Positions 1 to 8,252 of a stretch of DNA of 64,000 nt are shown here, piece by piece. Every line of letters begins with the position of its first letter. The first letter of the stretch is position 1. A program made the translations under genes and the position numbers. Where the stretch lies: contig JBEPTZ010000001.1 in NCBI GenBank assembly GCA_041691815.1, positions 1 through 64,000 of the forward strand, read 5' to 3'. The stretch comes from 70-18 sp041691815 (lineage in GTDB: Bacteria; Pseudomonadota; Alphaproteobacteria; Acetobacterales; Acetobacteraceae). The notes below the pieces were generated by a model, which saw only the letters and a list, made by a program, of their open reading frames with translations, did no database searches and was not told the origin of the DNA.

Positions 1-174
1 TACAGCGTTGACGCGCGGGCCGCCGGACGGATGGTGCTGGTGCGCTCGCACGCCGGAACTGGCGCGCATGCTCGGCGACGACCTCATCGCCCAGCAACAC
101 CACGATGCGTTCGGCGTGCGAGCGCACCGACGGCCGATTGCGGCCGCTACGACAGCATAAGGACGGTTGCGTGA
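1..174 (+). pseudogene. istA: istA transposase remnant, 3' end, with internal inversion and deletion
   Basis: Frame 1 reads YSVDARAAGRMVLVRSHA from base 1 and ends PTADCGRYDSIRTVA-stop at 172-174. These resemble the beta-barrel region and the extreme C-terminus of IS21 IstA transposases. Between them, bases 56-111 only make sense on the opposite strand, where they read ERIVVLLGDEVVAEHARQF, exactly the continuation expected after RSHA. The inverted 56 bp lies between perfect 17-bp inverted repeats (39-55 and 112-128). The usual stretch between the barrel and the C-terminus is missing. The stop overlaps the istB start (TGATG). Confidence 0.7.
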
Positions 175-926
175 TGGAACGGCATGAGATTCTGGAAGCG
201 ATGAGCGAACTGAAGCTGTTCGGCATGCGTGCCAGCTTCGACGAGATTGCCGGCAAGGGGCTAACCCGGCGCGATGAACTCTATCCGCTCATTGCCAGCC
301 TGATCCGCGCCGAACGGACCCACCGACAGGCCCGCTCGATCAGCTATCGCATCTCGTCGGCGCGCCTTCGCGTCGACGGCGGCGCCAAGTTCCCGGTGCT
401 CAAGGACCTGGATAAATTCGCCTTCGCCGACACAACCGTCGATGCCGGGCTGGTTCGTGAACTCGCCACCGGCACGTTCCTGGATGCCAAGCGCAACGCC
501 ATCTTCATCGGCGGCACCGGCACCGGAAAAGCCCATCTCGCCATCGCCGTCGCCGCTGCGGTCATTCGCAGCCGCGCCAGGGGACGCTTCTTCAATCTGG
601 TCGATCTGGTTAATCAGTTGGAACAGGAGAAGGCCGCCGGCCGCAGCGGGCGCCTGGCCGAGAAACTGCTGCGCCACGATCTCATCGTCATCGATGAACT
701 CGGTTATCTGCCGTTCAGCCAGTCCGGCGGCCAGTTGCTGTTCCACCTGATCAGTAAGCTCTACGAGAACACCTCACTGCTGATCACCACCAACCTCGCC
801 TTTGCCGACTGGCCGCAGGTGTTCGGCGACGCCAAGATGACCACCGCAATGCTCGACCGCCTCACCCATCACTGCGACATCATCGAGACCGGCAACGCCA
901 GTTGGCGCTTCAAGAACCGAAGCTGA
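174..926 (+). CDS. istB: IS21-family helper ATPase IstB
   Basis: This is a 250-residue AAA+ ATPase that assists the IstA transposase in target selection. The start at 174 is chosen because it overlaps the istA stop and gives the family's MERHEILEAMSELKLFGMR opening. Features are the N-terminal IstB helical domain, a Walker A loop GGTGTGKAH (lysine at residue 119), Walker B LIVIDELGYLPF, and the C-terminal TTNLAF and MLDRLTHHCDIIE segments. The residue after the Walker A lysine is alanine (GCC) where Thr/Ser normally coordinates magnesium, so ATPase activity is doubtful. The length is normal for the family. Confidence 0.93.
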   Translation: MERHEILEAMSELKLFGMRASFDEIAGKGLTRRDELYPLIASLIRAERTHRQARSISYRISSARLRVDGGAKFPVLKDLDKFAFADTTVDAGLVRELATGTFLDAKRNAIFIGGTGTGKAHLAIAVAAAVIRSRARGRFFNLVDLVNQLEQEKAAGRSGRLAEKLLRHDLIVIDELGYLPFSQSGGQLLFHLISKLYENTSLLITTNLAFADWPQVFGDAKMTTAMLDRLTHHCDIIETGNASWRFKNRS

Positions 927-962
927 TCACCGCCGCCGAGCGACCGCATCACGCCGACCGCC

Positions 963-1024
963 GTGGATAAGTGGCCCGCCCGCGTCTGACTCGCGACGGT
1001 CACTCCGGCGGGCCACTTACCCAC
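963..1024. repeat. Imperfect 18-bp inverted repeat downstream of istB
   Basis: GTGGATAAGTGGCCCGCC at 963-980 is the reverse complement of 1007-1024 with one mismatch, around a 26-base loop. It lies within the IS21 element, between istB and the terminal GGGGGTCAC repeats. It could act as a transcription terminator, although no T-run follows, or be a remnant of another mobile end. Confidence 0.6.
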
Positions 1025-1126
1025 CGCTCGCAACCGCCTCAAGCCCACCCAGCGCCCTCAAACATAGTCCATCAGGGGGGTCACTTTCGGACGCGAAAAG
1101 GGGGTCACGATTGGAAGCGATTTGAC

Positions 1127-1420
1127 AGCGTCGGTCTCTGCACTCTCGGTCCCTGTCGTCTCTGCGGTCTCGGCAAACGGTGTTGGCCTGGTCGGCAGAG
1201 ATGCATCGCCAGCAGGATCGCTTGTCGCCGAGTTCCCGATATCACTCGATGGCTCCGTTGATGAAATATTGTCAGGGGTGACTGCTGGTTCCTGCGTCGC
1301 AACTCGGCGCGCCCGCGCCGCGGTCAGCGCGGCTTCCAGTGCCTCGTGCAATCGCTCTGTCTCGCGCCCGGCGCGCGTCCACCAATCGGTGGACCAGACC
1401 CGAACGATGTACCAGCCTAG
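1127..1420 (-). pseudogene. Helicase C-terminal fragment (right part of split gene)
   Basis: The minus strand reads LGWYIVRVWSTDWWTRAGRE then ETERLHEALEAALTAARARR, which matches the C-terminal restriction-endonuclease-like tail of large superfamily-1 DNA helicases of the DUF4011/DUF3320 type. The fragment is cut on its 5' side by the IS5-type insertion and on its 3' side by the IS21 end. Joining 2257 to 1420 with a single CTAG restores one continuous frame (LEGL-GWYIVRVW). It belongs to the same broken gene as 2257-3085. Confidence 0.75.
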
Positions 1421-1429
1421 AGCGTGTGT

Positions 1430-2196
1430 TCAATTGAGTCGGATGACGACGGCGGCGAGGTGCAGGGCCGCGAGGAAGTTTCGGTCGAGCTTGTCGTAAC
1501 GGGTGGCGATGGCGCGGTAGTGTTTGAGTTTGTTAAAGAAACGTTCGATGAGATTGCGCTCTGCGTAGAGGGCGAAGTCACAAACTCGTTTGATTGTGCG
1601 GTCGATCTTGGGGGGAATGACCGGGGTGATCTGGCGGTCGGTTAACGTGCCGATCAGGCTGTCGGCGTCGTAGGCCTTATCGGCGAGCAAGGCCTTGAGG
1701 TCGACGTCCTCGATCAGCGGCTCGGCCTGGCCGAGGTCGGAGGCTTGGCCTGGTGTTAGGAGAAGCGCCACCGGATTGCCGAGCGCGTCGACCAGAGCGT
1801 GGATCTTGGTGGTCAATCCACCTCGGGATCGGCCGATGGCTTGCTCTCCGTTTTTTTTCGCGCCCCTGCGCTGTGCTGATGGGCGCGCACAATGGTGGCG
1901 TCGATCATCATGTATTCGCCGTCGTGGTCGCGCGCTAACAGCTTGAAGATGCGCCCAAAGACACCACTCTTGGCCCATCGCCCATGCCGCTGATGAACGA
2001 TCTTCCAGTCGCCGAAGCGCGCCGGCAGATCGCGCCAGGGCACGCCGGCCCGGTAGCGATACAGCACCGCATCCACAAACAACCGGTTATCTGCCGCCGT
2101 CCCCCCTACATGACCTTCCCGGCCCGGTAGAAAATCCTTGATCCGATCCCATTGGTCATCGCGTAGTGCATAGCGTCGCATCGGTCGGCCTCCCAA
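1430..2196 (-). CDS. IS5-family transposase, programmed -1 frameshift
   Basis: Two overlapping frames encode one DDE transposase. The first (2196-1813) begins MGGRPMRRYALRDDQWDRI and holds the N-terminal DUF4096-type domain and the first Asp in MMIDATIVRAHQ. The second (stop at 1430) holds LADKAYDAD with the second Asp and NLIERFFNKLKHYR with the catalytic Glu. The frames meet at eight A residues on the minus strand (plus 1851-1858), reading CGA AAA AAA ACG in the first frame. This contains the slippery heptamer A-AAA-AAA, and a -1 shift gives KKNGEQAIGRSRGGLTTKIHA. All three acidic catalytic residues are present, so the element looks intact. Confidence 0.9.
1851..1858 (-). promoter_or_regulatory. 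Slippery A-run for -1 ribosomal frameshift
   Basis: T8 on the plus strand (A8 in the transcript) places A-AAA-AAA in the zero frame of the upstream transposase frame. A tandem -1 slip joins it to the downstream frame. This is the standard expression mechanism for two-frame IS5-type transposases. Confidence 0.8.
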
Positions 2197-2256
2197 GCCA
2201 ACCGCCTATGAATCACTCATTCGCCGATCCGTGAATCCCTTAACTGAACACACGCT

Positions 2257-3085
2257 CTAGCCCCTCTAGTACCATCTGTCGTAGCCGATCCCGGTCACGG
2301 GCAGAGGAACTGCGGTGATAGGTGGCACCGTCGCACTCCACGCCTGCGAGGAGGCTGCCTGGTAAATCCGGATCGACCACGTCAAGGTCGATCCGGAATC
2401 CAGACACTCCGATCTGCGGATGCACCACCCACCCACGTCCCCACAGGCGCTCGGCCACCGCCGCCTCGAACGGGCTTTCGTGCTCGCCAAGCGGGCCGGT
2501 AGCGGCGGTGGCGAAAGCGCGGGCGCCTTGCTCAGCGAATACGAGGAATTGCTTGAGATGGGCCACGCCGATTGCCGCACTGCGGGCCAGGTCGATCTGC
2601 TCCGGGCGCAGGCTGCCAAACACGACCAGTGCTTGGCGTGCCCGGGTGACTGCTACATTCATGCGCCGCTCGCCCCCGGCCTGGTTCAGCGGGCCGAAAT
2701 TCATCGCCACCCGACCGCTAGCATCCGGGCCATAGGTGAGCGAGAACAGCATCACGTCGCGCTCTTCGCCCTGCATGCCTTCCAGCTTCTACACCAGCAC
2801 CGGGTCCGTCGCATCGTCTGAGAAGAACGGCTCCAGAGAGGGATCGTCGCGCCGGGCAGAATCCAGCAGATCCTCGATCAACCCCTGCTGCTCGGCGTTG
2901 AAGGTGACGATGCCGAGCGACCGCGCCGGCCCGCCCGCCAGGGTGGCCCGCGGCACGGCGAGCGCTTCGGCGACCACGGCCCGCGCTTCGACCTGGTTGG
3001 TGCGGGCGCCGGCACGGGCATTGACGCCACCTTCGACGTAGCGGAACGACACCGCGGTGTCGCGCGTCTGCCACAGCGCAGCATT
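2257..3085 (-). pseudogene. Superfamily-1 helicase fragment (left part of split gene)
   Basis: The minus-strand frame reads RYVEGGVNARAGARTNQVEA, SLGIVTFNAEQQGLIEDLLD, GEERDVMLFSLTYGPD, ERRMNVAVTRARQALVVFGS and VECDGATYHRSSSARDRDRL. These are the last helicase motifs (V and VI) plus the nuclease-like tail of DUF4011-type helicases, proteins normally well over 1000 residues. The frame is broken by an in-frame TAG at 2786-2788 (VLV-stop-KLEGMQGEERD), by loss of everything N-terminal to about 3085, and by the IS5-type element at 2256. It is a clear pseudogene. Family members often belong to defence or repair islands. Confidence 0.85.
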
Positions 3086-3251
3086 CAGCGCCGGTTGCAG
3101 CCCGATCGTCAGGGTGGCCGAGGCCGCGGACCCGCGGTCGGTTGACGCGGCAACTTCCTCCCCGGCTTCCAGCACCGCTCCCGGCCGCTCATCCATTGCC
3201 ATATCGTCTTGTTCTCCCGGTGAGCCTGCAAGGGTAGCGCGATATCGCAAC

Positions 3252-3641
3252 ATGCAGGAACCGACAGGATACGTCACCCTCAATCATGACGCATATGCAC
3301 CATATGCCCGCGGCATGCTGCGGGCTGAGGCGATTGCCGATTCGCTGGAAGATCGCCCGCGCCCGACGCCGCCGGTGCCGGGCGCGGCGAGGAACCGGAT
3401 CACCGTGCCCGGCGCCACCGCCGACTTCAACGGCGACGGCACGCCCGACCTGCTGTGCCAGGCCGCCAGCGGCAACCGCTACCTGCTGGACGGCGCCACC
3501 GGCGTGCAGACGCCGCTCGGCCAGCCCGCCGCCGACCCCGGCTTCCTCGCCGCCGTCGAGCTCAACGGCGACGGCGGTGCCGACGCGCGGCACCGCGCCG
3601 GCCAGTTCAACCTCAAGCGGCGCAGATGCCGATGGCGCTGA
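3252..3641 (+). pseudogene. VCBS/FG-GAP repeat protein fragment
   Basis: The frame contains TADFNGDGTPDLLCQAASGN and AAVELNGDGGADARHRAG, two degenerate copies of the D-x-N-G-D-G calcium-binding VCBS/FG-GAP motif found in large surface and exported proteins. Only about 130 codons remain, the second copy loses its consensus and the frame runs out in an Arg-rich tail. It is read as a decayed fragment; the start is arbitrary. It sits in the debris zone between the helicase pseudogene and the first intact gene. Confidence 0.5.
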
Positions 3642-4031
3642 CCACCGCCGTCGACGGCCAGGGCCGGTCAAAAGCTCTATCCGGCGATATCCGCCATCAC
3701 TCGCGTCATCATTAACGTCGACCATAGTGCCGCCCCGAAGCTCCATGCCTCCGGCCGTCCAATCACATCCAGCCCGGTTCAGCGAAGGAGGGCCACGGGA
3801 CCACGCTTGCGTTCCCTCTCCCCAGCCACGCATATGGCCGCCGGCCGGGTCAGGGCGCGTTTCGGGGAATTCTGCGGCGGCGCGCCACCGGCGCGGAAGG
3901 CGTCGCCGCAGCGCCACTCCGGCTCGATTGGCGCATAATGAAATCCGTATTATAAATGCCCAATAACACGCTGCACGCTGGCTCCGCCTTGCCGGCAGGC
4001 GTGCTGCCCCGGCCGAATATCGGAGAACGCC
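3642..4031. other. Non-coding stretch upstream of FmdE-like gene
   Basis: No convincing reading frame is seen. The last 100 bases are more AT-rich than the surroundings (CGCATAATGAAATCCGTATT around 3940-3958) and probably carry the promoter of the gene at 4032. Nothing else is recognised. Confidence 0.4.
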
Positions 4032-4658
4032 ATGGAATTTCCCGCCTTCTTCGCCGACGCACCGGCTATCACCTTGCGTGACCCGCTGGCAGCCTTCCTC
4101 GGCGTCTCGGCCAGCGGGCTGATGACCTACAGCTATACCGACGCCGTGAAACTCGCCGGCCATTCCTGCCCCACGGTTGCCGGCGCCTATCTGATGGTGC
4201 GCATGGGGCTCAGCCATCTGTATGGCAAGGATCTGCCCGAGCGCGGCGGCGTGGAGGCCTATCTGCGCGACCCGCGCGACCACGGCACCACCGGCGTCGT
4301 GGCGAATGTCGTCATGCTGCTGACCGGCGCCGCAACGGAAACCGGGTTCGCCGGCATCGGCGCGGATCGGCGTTTTTCCCGCCGCGACCTGCTGCACTTT
4401 GCCGCTCCGATCGACGGCATCCTGGCGCTGCGGCGCCGCGACACCGGCCGTGGCGTGATACTCGATCTCGACACCGCCTGCGTGCCGGCCGCCCGCGAGA
4501 TGCAGCTGCTGTTCCCCAGGGCGGTGGCCAGCACTGCGAGCGAGGACGAGCAGGCCCGCTTCGGGCTGCTCTGGCAGAGCCGCGTGGCGCAGATGCTGAT
4601 CGAGCACGCCGATGATCGTGGGCTGGTCCAGGTCCGTCCGTGGGTCGCGGCGGCCTAG
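4032..4658 (+). CDS. FmdE-like cysteine-containing protein
   Basis: A 208-residue soluble protein. GHSCPTVAGAYLMVRMGLSH (His44, Cys46) resembles the GHxCP signature of the FmdE family (Pfam FmdE), named after a subunit of tungsten formylmethanofuran dehydrogenase but also found in bacteria without methanopterin. In FmdE proteins the His/Cys pair binds a metal such as zinc. GGVEAYLRDPRDHGTTG lies mid-protein and a Leu/Arg-rich helix at the end. The start ATG lies in an AT-richer leader. The next gene begins 5 bases downstream, so the two are probably co-transcribed. The substrate is unknown. Confidence 0.7.
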   Translation: MEFPAFFADAPAITLRDPLAAFLGVSASGLMTYSYTDAVKLAGHSCPTVAGAYLMVRMGLSHLYGKDLPERGGVEAYLRDPRDHGTTGVVANVVMLLTGAATETGFAGIGADRRFSRRDLLHFAAPIDGILALRRRDTGRGVILDLDTACVPAAREMQLLFPRAVASTASEDEQARFGLLWQSRVAQMLIEHADDRGLVQVRPWVAAA

Positions 4659-4663
4659 CGGCG

Positions 4664-5101
4664 ATGCCGGACGATGACCGCAAACCGGGCAGCATGGTGG
4701 CAAAAGATGCGACAACAGCGGGCTACTGGCTGAAGGATCGCCTGCGCCTGGTGCTGGTTGAACAGGCGCAGACCGGCCGCCCGGTCAGCTACCGGGAGCT
4801 TGCCGACCGCCTCCGGCTTGCCCCACCGCAGACCATCCATCAGGTCACCGGGGCGCTGGAGATGCTGATGGCGGAAGACCGTGCGGCCGGTCGGCCGCTG
4901 CTGGCGGCATTCTGCGTCGGCCGGCTGGGCGGCGATCTGCCGGCGCGGGGCTTTTTCATGGCGGCCCAGGCGTTGGGGCTGTTTGCCGGCGACCCGGAAG
5001 GCCAGGAGGCGCGGGATTTCCACCATCGCGAACTGGGCCGGGCGCTGGATTTTTACCAGCGCCCGGCAGGGGTGTATCCGCCGCCCGGTCGCCGCAACTG
5101 A
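4664..5101 (+). CDS. Conserved hypothetical protein with predicted helix-turn-helix
   Basis: A protein of 145 residues starting at the ATG 5 bases after the preceding stop; an upstream GTG at 4640 would overlap that gene. The N-terminal half, RPVSYRELADRLRLAPPQTI, has the spacing of a helix-turn-helix. The second half, VGRLGGDLPARGFFMAAQAL, is glycine- and aromatic-rich with no motif I can assign. It has no signal peptide or membrane segment. It probably shares a transcript with the FmdE-like gene and the membrane protein downstream (24-base gap). Function not known. Confidence 0.6.
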   Translation: MPDDDRKPGSMVAKDATTAGYWLKDRLRLVLVEQAQTGRPVSYRELADRLRLAPPQTIHQVTGALEMLMAEDRAAGRPLLAAFCVGRLGGDLPARGFFMAAQALGLFAGDPEGQEARDFHHRELGRALDFYQRPAGVYPPPGRRN

Positions 5102-5125
5102 TCCGGGCAGGAAAGCATCACCGCC

Positions 5126-5566
5126 ATGAGCCATTTCGTCCTCATCACCCTGCATCTGTTCACCGCCATCATGTTCGTCGGCACGGTGTTCTTCGAGGTG
5201 CTGATCCTTGAGGGCATCCGCAAGCCGGTGGGCCGCGAGGCGATGCGGCTGGTGGAAACCGCGATCGGCCGCCGTGCCCGCCGCGTCATGCCGTTCGTGA
5301 TTGTCGTGCTCTACGCGGCCGGCATCAGCATGGCCTGGCAATATCGCGACGCGCTGCGCCATCCGTTCGCCAGCAGCTTCGCCACACTGCTGACGATCAA
5401 GATCATTCTTGCCGCCAGCGTCCTGGTCCATTTCATCGCCGCCTTGACGCTCAGCGCCCGCGGCAAGCTCAAATCGCGGCACTTCAAGCAGATTCACATC
5501 AGCGTGTTCTGCCACGTGGTGCTGATCGTCTTCCTGGCGAAGGCAATGTTCTACATCACCTGGTAA
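5126..5566 (+). CDS. CopD-like four-TM membrane protein
   Basis: A 146-residue integral membrane protein with four predicted helices: LITLHLFTAIMFVGTVFFEV near residues 6-25, about 54-72, 87-107 and 125-143. His10, His101 and His128 lie in or near the helices. Size and spacing resemble the CopD/copper-resistance membrane family and related putative heme- or metal-binding proteins. It ends 21 bases before the stop of the convergent hmuV gene. The assignment is by topology only; metal binding is not shown. Confidence 0.55.
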   Translation: MSHFVLITLHLFTAIMFVGTVFFEVLILEGIRKPVGREAMRLVETAIGRRARRVMPFVIVVLYAAGISMAWQYRDALRHPFASSFATLLTIKIILAASVLVHFIAALTLSARGKLKSRHFKQIHISVFCHVVLIVFLAKAMFYITW

Positions 5567-5587
5567 GCGGGGACCGCGCGGCACCCG

Positions 5588-6361
5588 TCAGGCGGCAAGA
5601 AACACCGTCTGCCCGCCCGGCCCCGGCAGCGCATGCAGCGCCACCCCCAGGCAATCGCCCAGCCGCTCCGCCGTCAGCACCTCGGCCGGCGGCCCCGCCG
5701 CCAGCACCCGGCCGCCGCCAATCAGCACCACCTGGTCGGCCCGCAGCGCATGGTTCGGGTCATGCAGCACCGCCAACACCGCCGCGCCTTGCGCCGCCAT
5801 GTCGCCGGCAAACCGCAGCGCCGCCCCCTGCTGCGCCAGATCCAGCGCCGCCGCCGGTTCATCGAGAAACAACGCCTGCCCCTGCCGGTCGCCCCGCCGC
5901 CAAAGCTGCGCCGCCGCACGGGCCAGTTGCGCCCGCTGCCGTTCGCCGCCCGACAGCGTCGGATACGGCCGCCGCCACAGCGCCTCCAGCATGAAATCCG
6001 CCCGCACCGCCGCCAGCGCCGCCCGATCCTCGGCCGCAGCGGCAGTGCCACGATGCGGCAGCCGGCCGAGCGCCACCACATCGGCCACCAAAAGCCCGAA
6101 ACTCAGCGCATGCTGCTGCGACAGCACCGCCCGCCGCCGCGCCAGCGCGATCGCCGACAGGCTGGCGATCGGCGCATCGTCCAGCAGCACGCGGCCGGAC
6201 TCCGGCGCCAACTCGCCGGTCAGCAGACGCAGCAGCGTGGTCTTGCCGGCGCCGTTGCGCCCCAGCACTGCGGTCAGCGTGCCCGGCCGCAGCCGCAGCG
6301 ACGCCTCGGCCAGCAGCCGCGTGCGCCCGACGCTGTAGCCGGCGCCCTCGGCGCGGATCAT
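5588..6361 (-). CDS. hmuV: Heme ABC transporter ATP-binding protein
   Basis: A 257-residue ATPase energising heme import through HmuU. It has Walker A GRNGAGKTT (residues 34-42), Q-loop VLSQQHALSFG, signature LSGGERQR, Walker B ALFLDEPAAALD and a switch His in VLHDPNHAL, all intact. The start at 6361 overlaps the hmuU stop (ATGA), which indicates translational coupling; the open frame extends further upstream but only as antisense-frame sequence inside hmuU. It is the last gene of the hemP-hmuRtonBSTUV operon. The position-specific order makes heme, rather than another siderophore, the likely substrate. Confidence 0.95.
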   Translation of the reverse strand: MIRAEGAGYSVGRTRLLAEASLRLRPGTLTAVLGRNGAGKTTLLRLLTGELAPESGRVLLDDAPIASLSAIALARRRAVLSQQHALSFGLLVADVVALGRLPHRGTAAAAEDRAALAAVRADFMLEALWRRPYPTLSGGERQRAQLARAAAQLWRRGDRQGQALFLDEPAAALDLAQQGAALRFAGDMAAQGAAVLAVLHDPNHALRADQVVLIGGGRVLAAGPPAEVLTAERLGDCLGVALHALPGPGGQTVFLAA

Positions 6362-7395
6362 GCGAGCCGCCCCCGCCACAGCAGCACGATGAAGAACGGC
6401 GCGCCGAGCGCCGAGGTCACCAGCCCCACCGGCAGTTCCGCCGGCGAGGCGATGCCGCGCGCCAGGGTATCGGCCAGCAGCAGCAGCGCCGCCCCCAACA
6501 GCGCCGAGCCGGGCAGCACCAGCCCGTGTCGCGGCGAGCCCAGCAGGCGCAGCAGATGCGGCACCACCAGGCCGACAAAGCCAATGATTCCAGCGGCTGC
6601 CACCGCGGCCCCAACCGCCAGCGCGGTCGCCACCACCACCCGCAGCCGCAGCCGATCGACCCGCACTCCGAGCCACCCCGCCTCCCGTTCGCCCAGCAGC
6701 AACGCATCCAATGCCGGCGCGGTGGGCAGAATCATTACGGCCGCGATCAGGCAGGCCAGCAGCGCAATGCCGCCGCCGGCCCAGCCGCCGGCGGCCAGGC
6801 TACCCATGGTCCAGAAGGTGATGTCGCGCAGCTGGCGGTCGTCGCTCAGGGTGATCAGCAGGCCGGTGGCGGCGCCGCAGGCGGCATTCACTGCGATGCC
6901 GGCCAGCAACAGGCCGGCGGTGTCGGTGCCGGCCAGCCGCAGGGCCACGAAGGTGGCGGCGAGGCCGCCGCCAAACGCCAGAACTGGTATCAGCAGGCTC
7001 GGCGGGATCGGCAGAACTGCCTGTAAAGGCGCGAAAAGCACGATGCCGGTGACCGCTGCCAGCGCGGCACCGGCGGAAACCCCGATCAATGCCGGGTCGG
7101 CGAGCTGGTTGCGGAACAGGCCTTGCTGCGCCGCGCCGGACATACCCAGCGCGGCGCCGACCGCGACCGCCATCAGCGCGCGCGGCAGGCGGATCTGCCA
7201 CAGCACCGCCGATTCGGTGGCATCGGCCGGGGCGCCGAGCAGCAGGTGCAGCAGCCGGCCGGGGGCGATCGCCACCGGGCCGAGCAGGATTTCCAGCAGC
7301 AGGGCGAGCAGAAACAGCGCCCCCAGCGCGGCGAAAAGCAGCGTTTTCGGGGTGAAAACCACCCGGCTGGCGGGCAAAATCGCTGGCGTGGTCAC
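6358..7395 (-). CDS. hmuU: Heme ABC transporter permease (FecCD family)
   Basis: A 345-residue polytopic permease with about ten hydrophobic helices. It carries the FecCD signature regions IRLPRALMAVAVGAALGMSG and NQLADPALIGVSAGAALAAV, and the C-terminal GIIGFVGLVVPHLLRLLGSP. The last contains the conserved GFVGLVVPH loop that contacts the ATPase. It overlaps hmuT by 4 bases at its start and hmuV by 4 bases at its end, so subunit synthesis is coupled. It moves heme from the periplasmic carrier HmuT across the inner membrane. Confidence 0.95.
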   Translation of the reverse strand: MTTPAILPASRVVFTPKTLLFAALGALFLLALLLEILLGPVAIAPGRLLHLLLGAPADATESAVLWQIRLPRALMAVAVGAALGMSGAAQQGLFRNQLADPALIGVSAGAALAAVTGIVLFAPLQAVLPIPPSLLIPVLAFGGGLAATFVALRLAGTDTAGLLLAGIAVNAACGAATGLLITLSDDRQLRDITFWTMGSLAAGGWAGGGIALLACLIAAVMILPTAPALDALLLGEREAGWLGVRVDRLRLRVVVATALAVGAAVAAAGIIGFVGLVVPHLLRLLGSPRHGLVLPGSALLGAALLLLADTLARGIASPAELPVGLVTSALGAPFFIVLLWRGRLA

Positions 7396-8252
7396 CCTGC
7401 CGAGGCCCCTGCGGCGGGCAGCGGGCGCAATCGTGCATTCGAATGCACGACGCTCGCCAGATCCCGCAGCGCGTACGCGAGGCGCGGGCCGAACCCGAGC
7501 AGGTAGAGCGCATCGAATGCCGCCACCCGTCGCGCACGACCGGCCGGGGTCGGCGCCATGCCGGGCAGCGCCAGCAGGCCATCGATGCCGCCGGTGCCGG
7601 CCAGGGTGTCGTCGGCGGTGACGATGATGTCGGGCGCGGCCAGCAGCACCGCCTCGGCGGAGATCGGGCGATAGGTGCGGGTGGTGATCGCGTTGCGGGC
7701 GCCGGCCAGATGGATCATGCCGTCGGCCGCGGTTTCGGCGCCGGCAGCCAAGGGGGCGCCGCGGCCGGCGGAGAGCAGGAAGAGCACGCGCGGATGCTTC
7801 TTCGTGGCGGCGATGTCGGCGCGCAACTGGGCGAGGTCGGCGCGCAACTGGTTCAGCAACGGCGTGGCGTCGCGGTGCAGCGCGGCGGCGATGGCGGCGA
7901 TGCGGTCGAGCGCCGGGCCGGGGCCATGCGTCTCCTCCAGCGTGACGATCCGCACGCCGGCGGCGGCGATCTGGCGCAGCGCGGCGGGCGGGCCGGCATC
8001 GGCGGAGGCCAGGATCAGGCTGGGGCGCAGCGACAGCACCCCCTCCGCGCCCAGCGCCCGCAGATAGCCGGTTTTTGGCAGCGTGGCCGCGACCGGCGGG
8101 TAGCGGCTGGTGAGGTCGGTGCCCACCAGCCGGTCGGCACAGCCGAGCGCGAACACCGTTTCGGTGACCGCGCCGCCGAGGGTGAGGATGCGCTCGGCTG
8201 CTGGCGCCGCTGCTGCCAGCAATGGCGCCAGCAGCAGGGTGCGCCGCCGCAT
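7392..8252 (-). CDS. hmuT: Periplasmic heme-binding protein
   Basis: A 286-residue substrate-binding protein. The start is placed at 8252, where TAATG shares a base with the hmuS stop and gives the signal peptide MRRRTLLLAPLLAAAAPAAE. Mature motifs are ILTLGGAVTETVFALGCADR and PKTGYLRALGAEGVLSLRPS; in HmuT/ShuT homologues the Tyr of the G-Y-x-R-A-L segment is the axial heme ligand. IIVTADDTLAGTGGIDGLLA and the C-terminal helix complete a two-lobe class III binding fold. It delivers heme from the outer-membrane receptor to HmuUV. Confidence 0.93.
   Translation of the reverse strand: MRRRTLLLAPLLAAAAPAAERILTLGGAVTETVFALGCADRLVGTDLTSRYPPVAATLPKTGYLRALGAEGVLSLRPSLILASADAGPPAALRQIAAAGVRIVTLEETHGPGPALDRIAAIAAALHRDATPLLNQLRADLAQLRADIAATKKHPRVLFLLSAGRGAPLAAGAETAADGMIHLAGARNAITTRTYRPISAEAVLLAAPDIIVTADDTLAGTGGIDGLLALPGMAPTPAGRARRVAAFDALYLLGFGPRLAYALRDLASVVHSNARLRPLPAAGASAG

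Larger units (their letters stand above)
1..1126 (+). mobile_element. IS21-family element, 3' part (left end outside window)
   Basis: An istA remnant is followed by istB with a TGATG stop/start overlap, the usual IS21 order. Downstream, at 1075 and again at 1100, the sequence carries two copies of GGGGGTCAC about 25 bases apart, the repeated-terminus pattern expected at an IS21-type end. The right boundary near 1126 is inferred from where helicase-like sequence resumes on the minus strand. The left end and the target duplication cannot be seen. istA is damaged, so the element is probably not autonomous. Confidence 0.75.
1421..2256 (-). mobile_element. IS5-family (IS427-type) insertion sequence, 836 bp
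   Basis: The ends read AGCGTGTGTTCAAT on the left and, as reverse complement, AGCGTGTGTTCAGT on the right. The element is flanked by a 4-bp CTAG duplication at 1417-1420 and 2257-2260. It contains one transposase gene read through a -1 frameshift. Size, CTAG/TA target and two-frame transposase fit the IS427 group of IS5. It interrupts a helicase-like gene, and a clean excision would restore that frame. Confidence 0.9.

Noticed and set aside
1058..1351. Independent small gene on the minus strand
   Set aside because: Its sequence is the C-terminal continuation of the split helicase, not a separate gene.
3189..4715. 508-codon minus-strand frame over the FmdE-like gene
   Set aside because: Low-complexity Arg/Gly composition, antisense to a gene with recognisable motifs.
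5633..7621. 662-codon plus-strand frame over hmuVU
   Set aside because: Antisense shadow of the heme transporter genes; composition is Pro/Arg/Ser-rich without any motif.
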